Source of the DNA: Halocynthiibacter styelae
GTDB taxonomy: Bacteria > Pseudomonadota > Alphaproteobacteria > Rhodobacterales > Rhodobacteraceae
Length of the DNA: 64,000 bases
Direction: 5' to 3'
Assembly: GCF_016123485.1 (NCBI RefSeq)
Contig: NZ_JADCKQ010000006.1
Coordinates: 124,001-188,000 of the forward strand
Shown here: piece by piece, positions 37,381-46,455 of the stretch
Layout: each line of letters opens with the position of its first letter
How positions within the stretch are numbered: position 1 is the first letter of the stretch
The notes under the pieces: generated by a model
Databases searched by the model: none
What the model was told of the DNA's origin: nothing
The model's input: the letters and a program-made list of their open reading frames with translations, nothing else
Program-made: the position numbers and the translations under genes

Positions 37381-39217
37381 TTACTTCATCTCCGCCAATA
37401 AACCCGCCGGACTGCCGCGCCCAGAAACCCGCATAAATGCCCCCTTTCGCCAGCAGTTCCGCGTGGTTGCCATCTTCAACAATCAGACCCTGATCCAGTA
37501 CAATAATGCGATCCATCTTTGCGATCGTGGACAGACGGTGGGCAATCGCCAGCACGGTTTTACCCTCCATCATGTCATAAAGCGTGTCCTGAATCGCGGC
37601 TTCAACCTCACTGTCCAGCGCACTGGTCGCCTCATCCAACAACAAGATCGGCGCGTCTTTCAGAATGACCCGCGCAAGGGCAACCCGTTGCCGCTGACCG
37701 CCAGAAAGTTTCACACCGCGTTCGCCCACCTCGGCGTCATATCCCCGCCGCCCTTCCGGATCTTCCAGATCAAGGATGAAATCATGCGCTTCTGCCTGTT
37801 TAGCGGCTGCGATCATCTCTTCCTCGGTTGCGTCCGGACGGCCATACAACAGGTTTTCCCGAACCGAGCGATGCAAAAGGGAACTGTCCTGCTGCACCAT
37901 ACCTATCTGACGGCGCAGGCTGTTTTGCGTCACGCGTGAAATATCCTGATCATCCACAAGGATTGTTCCGCCCTCAATGTCATAAAACCGCAAAAGCAAC
38001 TTTACGAGGGTCGTTTTCCCGGCACCAGACCGCCCGACAAGGCCAATTTTCTGCCCGGGTTCAACGCGCAGATCTACGCCATCAATCCCCCCGGTATCAC
38101 GCCCATAACGATGCACAACACCCTGCATTTCAATTTTACCTTCACGGAAATCAAGCGATTTTGCATCCGGTGCATCCACAAGTGTCACGGGCTGGGCGAT
38201 GGTCTCCATCCCTTCAGAAATGACACCAAGGTTGCGGAAGAAACTGGATAGCGCCCACATGATCCACCCGGTCATCGCGTTCAGACGCAGACATAAGGCA
38301 GAGGCCGCAGCAACAACACCAACACTTGCACTGCCCAACATCCACAACCAGATACCCCACCCCACAACGCCAACAATCAGAAACCCGTTCAGCGTCACCA
38401 GCATGACGTCCATTTTGGTGAAAATACGCATTTCAGCCTGAAAGGTTTTCCGCGTTTTTTCAATGGCTTCACCGGCCCATTTGATTTCAGTGTCATCATG
38501 GGCAAAAAGTTTTACAGAATGAATATTGGTATAACTGTCCACCACCCGGCCGGTTACAGTGGAACGCGCATCAGACGCGGCCTTTGACGCCGGACCAACG
38601 CGTTTCATCGTCCAGCGCACCAACAGCACATATAGCCCAAACCAGGCGATCAAAGGCAGCACAAGACGCGGATCGGACCCCATCAGCAAAACCGCCGCAC
38701 CAACAAGATATGCGACCGCAAACGTCATGGCGTCAAACACCTGAAACGCAGCTTCACCTGCGGCAGGGGGCGTCTGCATGATCCGGTTTGCAATCCGGCC
38801 GGCGAAGTCATTTTCAAACCAGCCAATGGATTGCCGCAACACATGTTTATGCGCGCGCCAGCGGATCAACGTGCCAAAATTCGGCAAAATTGTCTGGTTC
38901 AAAAGGGCGACGTCAACCACCTGAATCAACGGACGCAGGAAAAGCACAAACAGGGCGACCAGGATAAACTCTGTCACATAGTTCGCGCGAATTTCTTCAG
39001 GTGAAAGCCCTGTCAAAAGATCCACGACACGGCCCATATACCAGATCAGGCCAACCTCTACGGCGGCCACGATCACGGAAACGATGGCCGTTACCCAGAA
39101 CACTTTCGCGAACGGACGGGCATATTCCCGCATGAAGGGCCAAAGCTTTGTCGGCGGCGTGTCGGTTTCCTGGTAATCCACATAGGGGTTAACCAGACGT
39201 TCAAAGAACCCAAGCAT
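37367..39217 (-). CDS. ABC exporter, partner of the preceding one
   Basis: Fused permease/ATPase of 616 aa, very like its neighbour but clearly a separate paralog. Six membrane helices, Walker A GRSGAGKTT, LSGGQRQRVAL, ILLLDEATSALD and AIAHRLST are intact, so both ATP sites of the presumed heterodimer would be canonical. The ATG at 39217 is preferred; the frame extends to a TTG at 39235, but GAAAG spacing fits the ATG. Substrate is unknown; lipids, peptides or drugs are all possible. Confidence 0.94.
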   Translation of the reverse strand: MLGFFERLVNPYVDYQETDTPPTKLWPFMREYARPFAKVFWVTAIVSVIVAAVEVGLIWYMGRVVDLLTGLSPEEIRANYVTEFILVALFVLFLRPLIQVVDVALLNQTILPNFGTLIRWRAHKHVLRQSIGWFENDFAGRIANRIMQTPPAAGEAAFQVFDAMTFAVAYLVGAAVLLMGSDPRLVLPLIAWFGLYVLLVRWTMKRVGPASKAASDARSTVTGRVVDSYTNIHSVKLFAHDDTEIKWAGEAIEKTRKTFQAEMRIFTKMDVMLVTLNGFLIVGVVGWGIWLWMLGSASVGVVAAASALCLRLNAMTGWIMWALSSFFRNLGVISEGMETIAQPVTLVDAPDAKSLDFREGKIEMQGVVHRYGRDTGGIDGVDLRVEPGQKIGLVGRSGAGKTTLVKLLLRFYDIEGGTILVDDQDISRVTQNSLRRQIGMVQQDSSLLHRSVRENLLYGRPDATEEEMIAAAKQAEAHDFILDLEDPEGRRGYDAEVGERGVKLSGGQRQRVALARVILKDAPILLLDEATSALDSEVEAAIQDTLYDMMEGKTVLAIAHRLSTIAKMDRIIVLDQGLIVEDGNHAELLAKGGIYAGFWARQSGGFIGGDEVNEHG

Positions 39218-39331
39218 GGTTTGGACTTTCAGCAATCAAAGAAGAACATAAGGCGAATATCCGCAGAGAACACCAGGTTCAGCCAGATCACAAGGGAAAT
39301 ACTGCGCAGAATGCCAGAGCTTATCTGTGCG

Positions 39332-40486
39332 TTATTGCGACAGCAGATCTTCTTTCGTGGCTTTGAAGCCGCCATCGATCCACGCTTGTTCCAGCTTTTT
39401 CAGCTGGTCACCCAGCGCTTTGCCAGAATATTCCGGCATCAGATCCTTTGCGAAAACCGGAAACTGCGCCTGGCTGGCGGATTTTGCCGCATCAAGATCA
39501 GCATCCGCAACCATCAACCCAGCCATATTTGCCCGTAATAGGCTCACATTTCGCGCAACTTCAAAACTATGACGATACGCAATCTCTGTAACGGGTGTGA
39601 GCGATCCCATCTGATCCAGCAGCAGGTCAAGCCGCGTGTTTTGCGCCTTTGACAAGCGCAGTTTTTCAGCCACATCTTCCCCGCCAATACAGGCAAGACG
39701 CCGGATTGGGTCCACAGAAATGTTTCCCTCAATATGCACAAGCTGCCCCAACATCCCGGTTTCAGCGCCGGGCAAGATGTGGGTCAGAACACCAGTCTGC
39801 TGCATGCAGGCCATAGCGGGCGCGGGGTCACTGGCAGAGAGGATTTTCAGAATTTCAGCGCCAATACGTTCCCGGGAAAGTGTCTCTAACCCGCCCAGAT
39901 TCATAGAAATCGCGGCCAGCGCTTCTGGGTCAGGTCCCTCATCTACATCGCCGTACCAGGCGTAAAACCGAAAGAACCGCAGGCTGCGCAGGTAATCCTC
40001 ACGAATACGTTCGCTGGCATCACCAATAAAACGAATGCACCGCACGGCCAGATCTGCGATCCCACCGGTTGGATCAGAAATACTGCCCTCCGCGTCGGCA
40101 TAAAGCGCGTTCATCGTGAAATCACGTCGCGCCGCGTCTTCTTCAATCGTGTCGGCAAAAGCCACCGTCGCACGCCGGCCGTCAGTGGCGACATCCCGGC
40201 GCAGGGTTGTGATCTCATAAGGTTCGCCGCCGCAAATCACCGTGACAGTGCCATGTTCAATCCCCGTCGGGATCACTTTCAGGCCGGCCCCTTTTGCAAG
40301 ACTCATCACCACCTCGGGGTGCGCGGTAGTGGTGACATCCAGATCAGACACCGGCGCATTGATCAACGCATTGCGCACGCAGCCCCCGACAAACCAGGCC
40401 TCGTGTCCGGCATCATTCAGCAGGGACATGACCTGTTTGCTGGCAACTGATGTCAGCCAGGGTTCATTCCGCAGATCAGTTTTCAT
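39332..40486 (-). CDS. cca: tRNA CCA-adding/poly(A) polymerase-family nucleotidyltransferase
   Basis: Class II nucleotidyltransferase of 384 aa that completes the CCA end of tRNA (or, less likely, adds poly(A)). The head domain has FVGGCVRNAL at 32-41, then DLDVTTT at 48-54 as the metal site and RRDFTMNALYADAEG near 125-139, where the conserved RRD lies. The ATG at 40486 is chosen because AGGGGGC lies immediately upstream; the frame continues further into the preceding Nudix gene, which overlaps by 11 bases. Alphaproteobacteria usually have a single enzyme of this type. Confidence 0.93.
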   Translation of the reverse strand: MKTDLRNEPWLTSVASKQVMSLLNDAGHEAWFVGGCVRNALINAPVSDLDVTTTAHPEVVMSLAKGAGLKVIPTGIEHGTVTVICGGEPYEITTLRRDVATDGRRATVAFADTIEEDAARRDFTMNALYADAEGSISDPTGGIADLAVRCIRFIGDASERIREDYLRSLRFFRFYAWYGDVDEGPDPEALAAISMNLGGLETLSRERIGAEILKILSASDPAPAMACMQQTGVLTHILPGAETGMLGQLVHIEGNISVDPIRRLACIGGEDVAEKLRLSKAQNTRLDLLLDQMGSLTPVTEIAYRHSFEVARNVSLLRANMAGLMVADADLDAAKSASQAQFPVFAKDLMPEYSGKALGDQLKKLEQAWIDGGFKATKEDLLSQ

Positions 40487-41093
40487 TAACGCCCCCTGCA
40501 AGATTACGCAGCATGCGTGCGGTGGCACCCCAGATATAATACGGCCCCCAGGGCACAATGAAATAGAACCGTTTTTTTCCTTGCCAGCGGCGGTGTTCAA
40601 TCGTGAAACGATCCTTGTTCAGCACATGGGGCAGCGGCACCTGAAACACTTCTGAAACTTCGCCGGGTTCAGACACAGGCTGAAAATCCCCATGTACCAA
40701 GCCAACAAACGGCGTGACCGTAAAGCCGGTTACCGTTTCATGATCCGGCAGTTGTCCAAGAATTTCCACCTGCTCTGGCGGCAGGCCAATCTCTTCCTGC
40801 GCTTCACGCAAAGCGGCGGCACGGGCATCCGCATCAGTAGCATCGACCTTACCACCCGGAAAAGCGATTTGCCCGGGATGGTGTTTCATCCCGGATGCAC
40901 GTTTCGTCAGAATAACCTGTGGATCATCGCCCGGTACAATCGCGATCAAAACCGCAGCTTCCCGCAGTTTTCGCCCTTCCGGCAGCGCGATTTCAGGATT
41001 GAGATCAAAATCAGAAGACGCCCCCCGCGCATTCTTCAGCGCAGAAAGCATCGTTTTTCTGATCAGTTCTTCATTCACCCGCAGCCCCGGCAT
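40476..41093 (-). CDS. CoA pyrophosphatase (Nudix, NudL-like)
   Basis: Nudix hydrolase of 205 aa of the CoA diphosphatase type. LTKRASGMKHHPGQIAFPGGKVD near 62-84 holds the NuCoA motif just before the Nudix box, which ends with REAQEEIGL near 95-103. The protein ends close to the typical length of 190-210 aa. It overlaps the start of hslO's downstream end by 23 bases and the CCA gene by 11, so this is a compact hslO-nudL-cca unit on the minus strand. Confidence 0.9.
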   Translation of the reverse strand: MPGLRVNEELIRKTMLSALKNARGASSDFDLNPEIALPEGRKLREAAVLIAIVPGDDPQVILTKRASGMKHHPGQIAFPGGKVDATDADARAAALREAQEEIGLPPEQVEILGQLPDHETVTGFTVTPFVGLVHGDFQPVSEPGEVSEVFQVPLPHVLNKDRFTIEHRRWQGKKRFYFIVPWGPYYIWGATARMLRNLAGGVNEN

Positions 41094-42066
41094 CTTTACC
41101 GCAACTCGCTGGATCCATCACATAATGCGCACCGCAGAACTGACAGTCAGCCGTGATGGTGCCGTCTTCTTTGGTCATATGCGTCAGGTCTTTTGCGGAA
41201 TACATCGACAGGCTGTTACGCACTTTATCCTCGGAACAGGAACAGCCGAATTTCACTGACTTTGCATCATAAACCCGCGGTTCTTCCTCGTGGAACAGGC
41301 GCAAAAGCAATTGAGTTGGCTCAACAGATGGGCCAATCAGTTCCAGTTCTTCGACAGAAGACAAAAGAATATTGGCACGGTTCCAGTTTTCTTCCGCATC
41401 ATCTTCCAACAGATCAGACGCCGCAAGAACGCCATCTTCGCCACCACCGCCTTCATCATTTGCCACAGAGGGCGACGCCTTCGGCATATGTTGCAGCATC
41501 ACGCCACCCGCACGCCAGCTTTCTACACCACCAGGCAAAGTAGAACGCCCAGCGGTCAGTTCAAACCGCGTTGGCAGCTGTTCAGATTGCGCGAAATAGG
41601 TTTCGGCGCAGGCCGTCAGCGAACCACCCGCAATAGGTGTAATGCCCTGATAGGGCTGCATGCCTTCGCCTTGATCGATCAGGATCGCAAAATACCCTTT
41701 GCCAATCAGATCAAAAGGTTCTGCGCTTTCATCCAGGCGATCTTTGTCAAAACTGGCCCAGGCCCGGATTTTCGCGGGCTCGCCTTCGCTTTCCGGCCCG
41801 TAATAATCGGTTGCCAGAATACGTGCAGGCCCGTCACCGCGCACCTGCAGGGACAGCTTCCAGCGCAGATCAATACTTTGTCCAATCAAAGCGGTCAGCA
41901 TGGTCATTTCAGCAACCAGCGCTTCGATCTTTTCCGGGTAATCGTGTTGGGACAGAACAGTGTTCAGCAGCCCATCAAGACGACAGACCCGACCGCGAAT
42001 GTCGCAACGGTCGAGCTGAAAGGGAAGAACAGTATCATCCCAGGCAATTTGAGATATAGAAGACAT
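41071..42066 (-). CDS. hslO: redox-regulated chaperone Hsp33
   Basis: Cytosolic holdase switched on by oxidation. The 331-residue protein has the zinc centre CxC (GCSCSE, about 280-283) and CxxC (DCQFC, about 310-314). A short acidic insertion (about residues 215-240) is less usual. The ATG at 42066 is chosen because family members start near IAWDDTVLPFQLD; 41 upstream codons are not family-like. A candidate RpoH-type promoter lies at 42089-42120. It diverges from a Nudix gene over 72 bases. Confidence 0.96.
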   Translation of the reverse strand: MSSISQIAWDDTVLPFQLDRCDIRGRVCRLDGLLNTVLSQHDYPEKIEALVAEMTMLTALIGQSIDLRWKLSLQVRGDGPARILATDYYGPESEGEPAKIRAWASFDKDRLDESAEPFDLIGKGYFAILIDQGEGMQPYQGITPIAGGSLTACAETYFAQSEQLPTRFELTAGRSTLPGGVESWRAGGVMLQHMPKASPSVANDEGGGGEDGVLAASDLLEDDAEENWNRANILLSSVEELELIGPSVEPTQLLLRLFHEEEPRVYDAKSVKFGCSCSEDKVRNSLSMYSAKDLTHMTKEDGTITADCQFCGAHYVMDPASCGKDAGAAGE

Positions 42067-42088
42067 GAGTAATCCTTGCGCAGTTGGC

Positions 42089-42120
42089 CTGAAATACCCT
42101 GGCTGGCGTGGTACAGCAAC
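42089..42120 (-). promoter_or_regulatory. candidate RpoH-type promoter of hslO
   Basis: Minus strand: GTTG (42117-42120), 18 bases, GGTATTTCAG (42089-42098). The -10 core TATTTNNG fits the RpoH pattern and the spacing equals that of dnaK and rimP, but the -35 and -10 flanks each have mismatches, so this is weaker than dnaK. Confidence 0.4.
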
Positions 42121-42138
42121 CATTTGAGGAATCCCCAT

Positions 42139-42597
42139 ATGATCCGCCGCTTCGGAGAGCCCCGAAAACAGGATATTCGCTACCGGCACCGTCCGGGTGC
42201 CTATGTGATTTTACCTTCAGGTGGGGATTTACTGCTGACCCGTCAAGAGGGGGAAGAAAGTGAGTTGCAACTACCGGGGGGTGGGATCGATCCCGGAGAA
42301 AGCCCGGTTCAGGCGCTGCATCGCGAAGTGTTGGAAGAAACCGGCTGGCGCATCAGTCGGCCCAGACACCTTGTGGCTTACCGGCGTTTCGCCTGGTTGC
42401 CGGATTATAAGTTCTGGGCAGAAAAGCTATGCCATATCTATGTGGCTTCCCCTGTGCGCCCACATGGCCCACCGTCAGAACCCGGGCATGAAGCCCTGTG
42501 GATGAATACAAGTGAAGCCACTCGCACGCTGACCAACGAAGGGGATGCTTTCGCTGTCACCCAGTGGGTTCAGGCCGGTGCACATCCTCCCCGCTGA
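42139..42597 (+). CDS. Nudix hydrolase
   Basis: Nudix protein of 152 aa. The Nudix box GGGIDPGESPVQALHREVLEETGW is at about 51-74, with intact REVLEET. Residues 1-22 (IRRFGEPRKQDIRYRHRPGAY) resemble ADP-ribose pyrophosphatase or other sugar-nucleotide Nudix enzymes, but the substrate is not fixed by the sequence. GAGGA lies nine bases before the ATG at 42139; an upstream open frame of 21 codons lacks support. The 3' end overlaps the PP2C gene by 41 bases. Confidence 0.9.
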   Translation: MIRRFGEPRKQDIRYRHRPGAYVILPSGGDLLLTRQEGEESELQLPGGGIDPGESPVQALHREVLEETGWRISRPRHLVAYRRFAWLPDYKFWAEKLCHIYVASPVRPHGPPSEPGHEALWMNTSEATRTLTNEGDAFAVTQWVQAGAHPPR

Positions 42598-43870
42598 ATT
42601 CCAGCAGGACAGCCGAAACATCATCAGGAAAATCTTTCTGCCCCGAATATTCCGTCAGATGGGTGATCATTGCTTCCAAAAGCTTTTCCCCCTTCCGATC
42701 CGCATTCATCACCATAAAATCGCGCACGCCTTCATCATCCAACAGGCTTTCCTGCGGATCCGGGCATTCCATCACGCCATCAGACGGGATGAAGATCCGG
42801 TCCCCCGGGGCCAGTGTCACAGAGAAATCTGTATAGTAAGCCGCATCAATCAAACCAACAGGCATGCCACCGGTGCCAACTGATTCGCAGCTGCCATCTG
42901 CGCGTTGAATCACCGGATGAGGATGCCCGGCCTGACACATCACAACCTTACCCGTACGCAGATCAACATTGGCGATCAACAGGGTAAAGTAATGTTCTGT
43001 TTCCATTTCATTCATCACAATGGTGTTCAGAAGATCCGCCGCATCCGCAGGATTGCGCAGGCGAAACCCACCGTTTTCATCTGCTTCCAGTGCAACATTC
43101 TGTTCCGGCGAACGCCCTGAAAGGTTCCCCGCCAGTCGTGCGGTCATCAGTGCAGATGTGATCCCATGGCCCGACACATCAATGCCCCAGATGCCGATCT
43201 GATGGTCATCAACCCTAAAGAACCCAACAAGATCACCACCAACATGCCCACTTGATCGCAATGTCAAAGATACCTGTGCAGCGCCGAAATCCTTAAATCT
43301 TTCACGAATCAAGGACTGCTGTAGCTTTTTCGCTTCCATCAGGTCGCGATCCACCATGTCGTACAGTTCGGTCAGCTCATTCAGCGTCGCGGACACAAGC
43401 CGGTTCTTTTCCTGCAACTCGCCTTCCATCTTCAGAATACGTTCGCCCGCCGTAATACGCGCGCGCAACTCATCCGCATTCACAGGTTTTGTCAGGAAAT
43501 CATCCGCGCCAACTTCCAGCCCCCGCGCGATTTCGCCTTTTTCACTTTTTGAGGTCAAAAGGATGAAATACCCGTATCCCTGCCGGTCAAGTTGACGAAA
43601 CGCTTGGCAAAATTCCAACCCGTTCATTCCGGGCATCATCCAGTCGCTCAGCACAAAATCAACGTGATTACTTGCACAGAAATCCATAGCTTCCTGGCCC
43701 GAAGCCGCTTCAGCCACCTGAAATCCCCAGCGTTTCAGCATTGCCGTCAGAATTTTGCGCTGCACCTTGCTGTCATCAACAACCAGCACAAATCGCTTCC
43801 CCTCTTGTCCGGGGGAACAATCAACCTCAACAAAGTCCGGCTGTGTTTGTGTGAGAACAGCTTTGTTCAT
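42557..43870 (-). CDS. response regulator fused to PP2C (SpoIIE/RsbU) phosphatase
   Basis: Two-domain signalling protein of 437 aa. An N-terminal receiver domain (about 25-145) shows FVLVVDDS, phosphoacceptor Asp in LSDWMMPGMNG and KPVNADELRAR; a coiled-coil linker follows, then a PP2C-type phosphatase (about 190-437) with VGGDLVGFF, DVSGHGITSALM and SDGVMECPD, the metal-binding Asp residues of SpoIIE/RsbU phosphatases. Such proteins dephosphorylate anti-sigma-factor antagonists (STAS domain). The ATG at 43870 is chosen; a TTG 12 bases upstream is in frame. A histidine phosphotransfer protein is encoded divergently next to it, a fitting partner. Confidence 0.93.
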   Translation of the reverse strand: MNKAVLTQTQPDFVEVDCSPGQEGKRFVLVVDDSKVQRKILTAMLKRWGFQVAEAASGQEAMDFCASNHVDFVLSDWMMPGMNGLEFCQAFRQLDRQGYGYFILLTSKSEKGEIARGLEVGADDFLTKPVNADELRARITAGERILKMEGELQEKNRLVSATLNELTELYDMVDRDLMEAKKLQQSLIRERFKDFGAAQVSLTLRSSGHVGGDLVGFFRVDDHQIGIWGIDVSGHGITSALMTARLAGNLSGRSPEQNVALEADENGGFRLRNPADAADLLNTIVMNEMETEHYFTLLIANVDLRTGKVVMCQAGHPHPVIQRADGSCESVGTGGMPVGLIDAAYYTDFSVTLAPGDRIFIPSDGVMECPDPQESLLDDEGVRDFMVMNADRKGEKLLEAMITHLTEYSGQKDFPDDVSAVLLEFSGEDVHRPEPTG

Positions 43871-44022
43871 ACCATGTGCCAAATCATTTCATAACACCCA
43901 ACTCTATAGGTGCAGTCCTTTAAGACTTAATGAATGTCAGCAGTCACTCTCCATAAATCCCCGTTAAACTGTTGGTAACACGCAGCCTGCTATATGTTTT
44001 CTTCCAGAGAAACGGGTGCAAC

Positions 44023-44346
44023 ATGATCGACTGGACGCGGGTAGAAGAACTGAAACAGGAAGTCGGGGAAGATGATTTTTCCGAGGTCGTTGATCTGTTC
44101 CTGGAAGAAGTTGAAGAAACCATCACCCGGCTGAAACAAACCCCTGATCTGTCCCAACTTGAAGAAGACATGCATTTCCTGAAAGGCAGCGCCCTGAATC
44201 TTGGCTTTGAACAATTCAGCACCCTCTGTCAGGCCGGGGAAACTGCGGCGGCCGCCGGTGGTGCTGAAACGATCAATCTTCCCGAAATTTTCACAAGTTA
44301 TGACGGGTCAAAGGCAGAATTCCTGAAAGGGGGACCAGGCACATAG
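44023..44346 (+). CDS. Hpt (histidine phosphotransfer) protein
   Basis: Small protein of 107 aa of the Hpt family. The phospho-accepting His lies in MHFLKGSALNLGF near residues 48-60, the HFLKGSA signature. Two acidic helices precede it (EELKQEVGEDDFSEVVDLFLEEVEE). It would carry phosphate between a hybrid kinase and the receiver domain of the divergent PP2C protein. The ATG at 44023 is preferred because the helix starts there. Its stop is followed by argG after about 80 bases. Confidence 0.9.
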   Translation: MIDWTRVEELKQEVGEDDFSEVVDLFLEEVEETITRLKQTPDLSQLEEDMHFLKGSALNLGFEQFSTLCQAGETAAAAGGAETINLPEIFTSYDGSKAEFLKGGPGT

Positions 44347-44366
44347 CCGCAGATATACCACTGTGC

Positions 44367-44395
44367 TTGCCCCTGCCTGTAAAAACAGGTAATCG
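44367..44395 (+). promoter_or_regulatory. candidate argG promoter containing an inverted repeat
   Basis: TTGCCC (44367-44372), 17 bases, TAATCG (44390-44395). The spacer holds the inverted repeat CCTGT-AAAA-ACAGG (44376-44389), placed where a repressor would block polymerase. Confidence 0.4.
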
Positions 44396-44425
44396 CGTGG
44401 CGATCACGTCACGAAGGAGCCTGTC

Positions 44426-45652
44426 ATGTCTGCGCCAAAAAAAGTTGTTCTCGCTTATTCCGGGGGTCTTGATACCTCTATCATCCTGAAATGGCTGCAA
44501 ACGGAATATGGATGTGAAGTTGTGACATTCACCGCCGACCTTGGTCAGGGTGAAGAACTGGAACCTGCGCGTGCCAAGGCCGAACTTCTGGGCATCAAGC
44601 CTGAAAATATCTACATTGAGGATGTGCGCGAAGAATTTGTACGTGACTTCGTCTTCCCGATGTTCCGCGCCAATGCTGTTTACGAAGGTCTGTATCTGCT
44701 GGGTACTTCCATCGCGCGTCCGCTGATCTCCAAACGTCTTGTTGAGATCGCCGCTGAAACCGGTGCCGATGCTGTGGCCCACGGTGCAACAGGCAAAGGC
44801 AACGACCAGGTTCGTTTTGAACTGGCCGCTTACGCCCTGAACCCCGATATCAAAGTGATCGCCCCATGGCGCGAATGGGATCTGACATCCCGGACACGTC
44901 TGCTGGAATTTGCTGAGCAAAACCAGATCCCTGTGGCAAAAGACAAGCGCGGCGAAGCCCCGTTCTCTGTTGACGCAAACCTGCTGCACACCTCTTCTGA
45001 AGGCAAAGTTCTGGAAGATCCGGCTGTTGAAGCCCCTGATTACGTCTATCAGCGCACTGTACACCCGGAAGATGCGCCTGACACACCAGAATTTGTCGAA
45101 GTAACCTTCGAAAAGGGTGATCCAATCGCGATCAATGGCGAATCCATGTCACCGGCAGAAATCCTGACAAAGCTGAATGAACTGGGCGGCAAGCACGGCA
45201 TCGGACGTCTTGACCTGGTCGAAGGCCGTTTCGTTGGCATGAAATCCCGCGGCATCTATGAAACCCCGGGCGGCACCCTGCTGCTCGAGGCCCACCGCGG
45301 CATCGAATCCATCACCATGGACCGTGGCGCAATGCACCTCAAAGATGAGCTGATGCCAAAATATGCTGAACTGATCTACAACGGGTTCTGGTATTCCCCT
45401 GAACGTGAAATGCTTCAGGCCGCGATCGACAAAAGCCAGGAACATGTGTCCGGCACCGTGCGTATGAAACTGTACAAAGGCATGGCGCAAACTGTTGGCC
45501 GCTGGTCCGAAAACAGTCTCTATTCCGAAGCACATGTGACCTTTGAGGAAGACGCAGGCGCCTACGATCAGACCGATGCAGCGGGCTTCATTCAGCTCAA
45601 CGCCCTGCGTTTGAAACTGCTGGCAGCCCGCGACAAGCGCAACAAAGGCTAA
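44426..45652 (+). CDS. argG: argininosuccinate synthase
   Basis: Joins citrulline and aspartate using ATP in arginine synthesis. The 408-residue protein begins with [12 protein letters not shown], the PPi-loop, and carries [15 protein letters not shown] near 115-129 and the [18 protein letters not shown] segment near 265-282. GAAGGAG lies eight bases before the ATG. The gene is strongly codon-biased. A terminator follows. It is monocistronic by layout. Confidence 0.98.
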   Translation: MSAPKKVVLAYSGGLDTSIILKWLQTEYGCEVVTFTADLGQGEELEPARAKAELLGIKPENIYIEDVREEFVRDFVFPMFRANAVYEGLYLLGTSIARPLISKRLVEIAAETGADAVAHGATGKGNDQVRFELAAYALNPDIKVIAPWREWDLTSRTRLLEFAEQNQIPVAKDKRGEAPFSVDANLLHTSSEGKVLEDPAVEAPDYVYQRTVHPEDAPDTPEFVEVTFEKGDPIAINGESMSPAEILTKLNELGGKHGIGRLDLVEGRFVGMKSRGIYETPGGTLLLEAHRGIESITMDRGAMHLKDELMPKYAELIYNGFWYSPEREMLQAAIDKSQEHVSGTVRMKLYKGMAQTVGRWSENSLYSEAHVTFEEDAGAYDQTDAAGFIQLNALRLKLLAARDKRNKG

Positions 45653-45670
45653 GCCATCACAAACCCATTC

Positions 45671-45700
45671 AAAGCCCGGCCTTCGCGCCGGGCTTTTTCG
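45671..45700 (+). terminator. argG terminator
   Basis: AAGCCCGGC (45672-45680), loop CTTCGC, GCCGGGCTT (45687-45695), then T-rich run. Confidence 0.88.
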
Positions 45701-45789
45701 TTTTCACGCCCCCTCACCTTCCCGTGACACCCCCTTGCCCGCACGCGCGGACAAAGGCAGTCTGGCCCCAGATTACAGGAGCCGACCAA

Positions 45790-46455
45790 ATGACCGCTTT
45801 CAAACGCCTGAAACACGCCTTCTCCCTGACCCTTGCCATTGGGTTGGGAACTTTCCTGCAATGCACGGCAGCCAATGCGCAGGATCAGGCGACCGTTGTG
45901 GTTGCCGGGGGCTGCTTCTGGTGTGTGGAAAGCGATTTTGAAAGCGTGCCTGGTGTGATCGAAGCTGTTTCAGGTTTCTCCGGTGGTCACATCGAAAACC
46001 CAAGCTATCGTCAGGTCACAGGCGGTGGCACAGGCCATTATGAAGCCGTGGAAATTACCTATAACCCCGGTCAGATCGGCCTTGATCAGATCCTGCATAT
46101 GTTCCTGCGTTCCGTTGATCCACTGGATGCGGGCGGGCAATTCTGTGATCGCGGCGACGGTTATCGCACCGCGATCTGGTATGATGGGGCGGGTGAACGC
46201 GCCATTGCCGAAGCCGCCGTTGCCCGTGCCGAAGCTGACCTTGGCCGCGATATCGTGACACCTGTTCTGGCACGCACGGCCTTTTACCCTGCCGATGAAG
46301 GCCACCAAGATTACTATAAAGGCCGCAATCGCGTGGTCACGCGCTTTGGCTATGTGCGCCAGTCGAACGCCTATAAACGGTATCGCAATGCCTGTGGCCG
46401 CGATCAGCGTGTATCAGAAATCTGGGGTGATGCTGCGCCTTTCGCAGATCACTGA
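45790..46455 (+). CDS. msrA: exported peptide methionine-S-sulfoxide reductase
   Basis: MsrA of 221 aa that reduces S-methionine sulfoxide, here with an N-terminal signal peptide (hydrophobic part about 13-28, ending NAQD), so it acts in the periplasm. The catalytic motif is [10 protein letters not shown] near 42-51; later cysteines ([13 protein letters not shown] and YRNACGRDQ) may resolve the intermediate. AGGAG lies eight bases before the ATG at 45790. No msrB or membrane MsrQ is nearby. Its end overlaps the convergent ribokinase by seven bases. Confidence 0.94.
   Translation: MTAFKRLKHAFSLTLAIGLGTFLQCTAANAQDQATVVVAGGCFWCVESDFESVPGVIEAVSGFSGGHIENPSYRQVTGGGTGHYEAVEITYNPGQIGLDQILHMFLRSVDPLDAGGQFCDRGDGYRTAIWYDGAGERAIAEAAVARAEADLGRDIVTPVLARTAFYPADEGHQDYYKGRNRVVTRFGYVRQSNAYKRYRNACGRDQRVSEIWGDAAPFADH

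Noticed and set aside
36277-37401. 374-codon antisense frame over the ABC exporter
   Set aside because: Gln, His and Arg rich mirror product without any domain; the exporter is clear.
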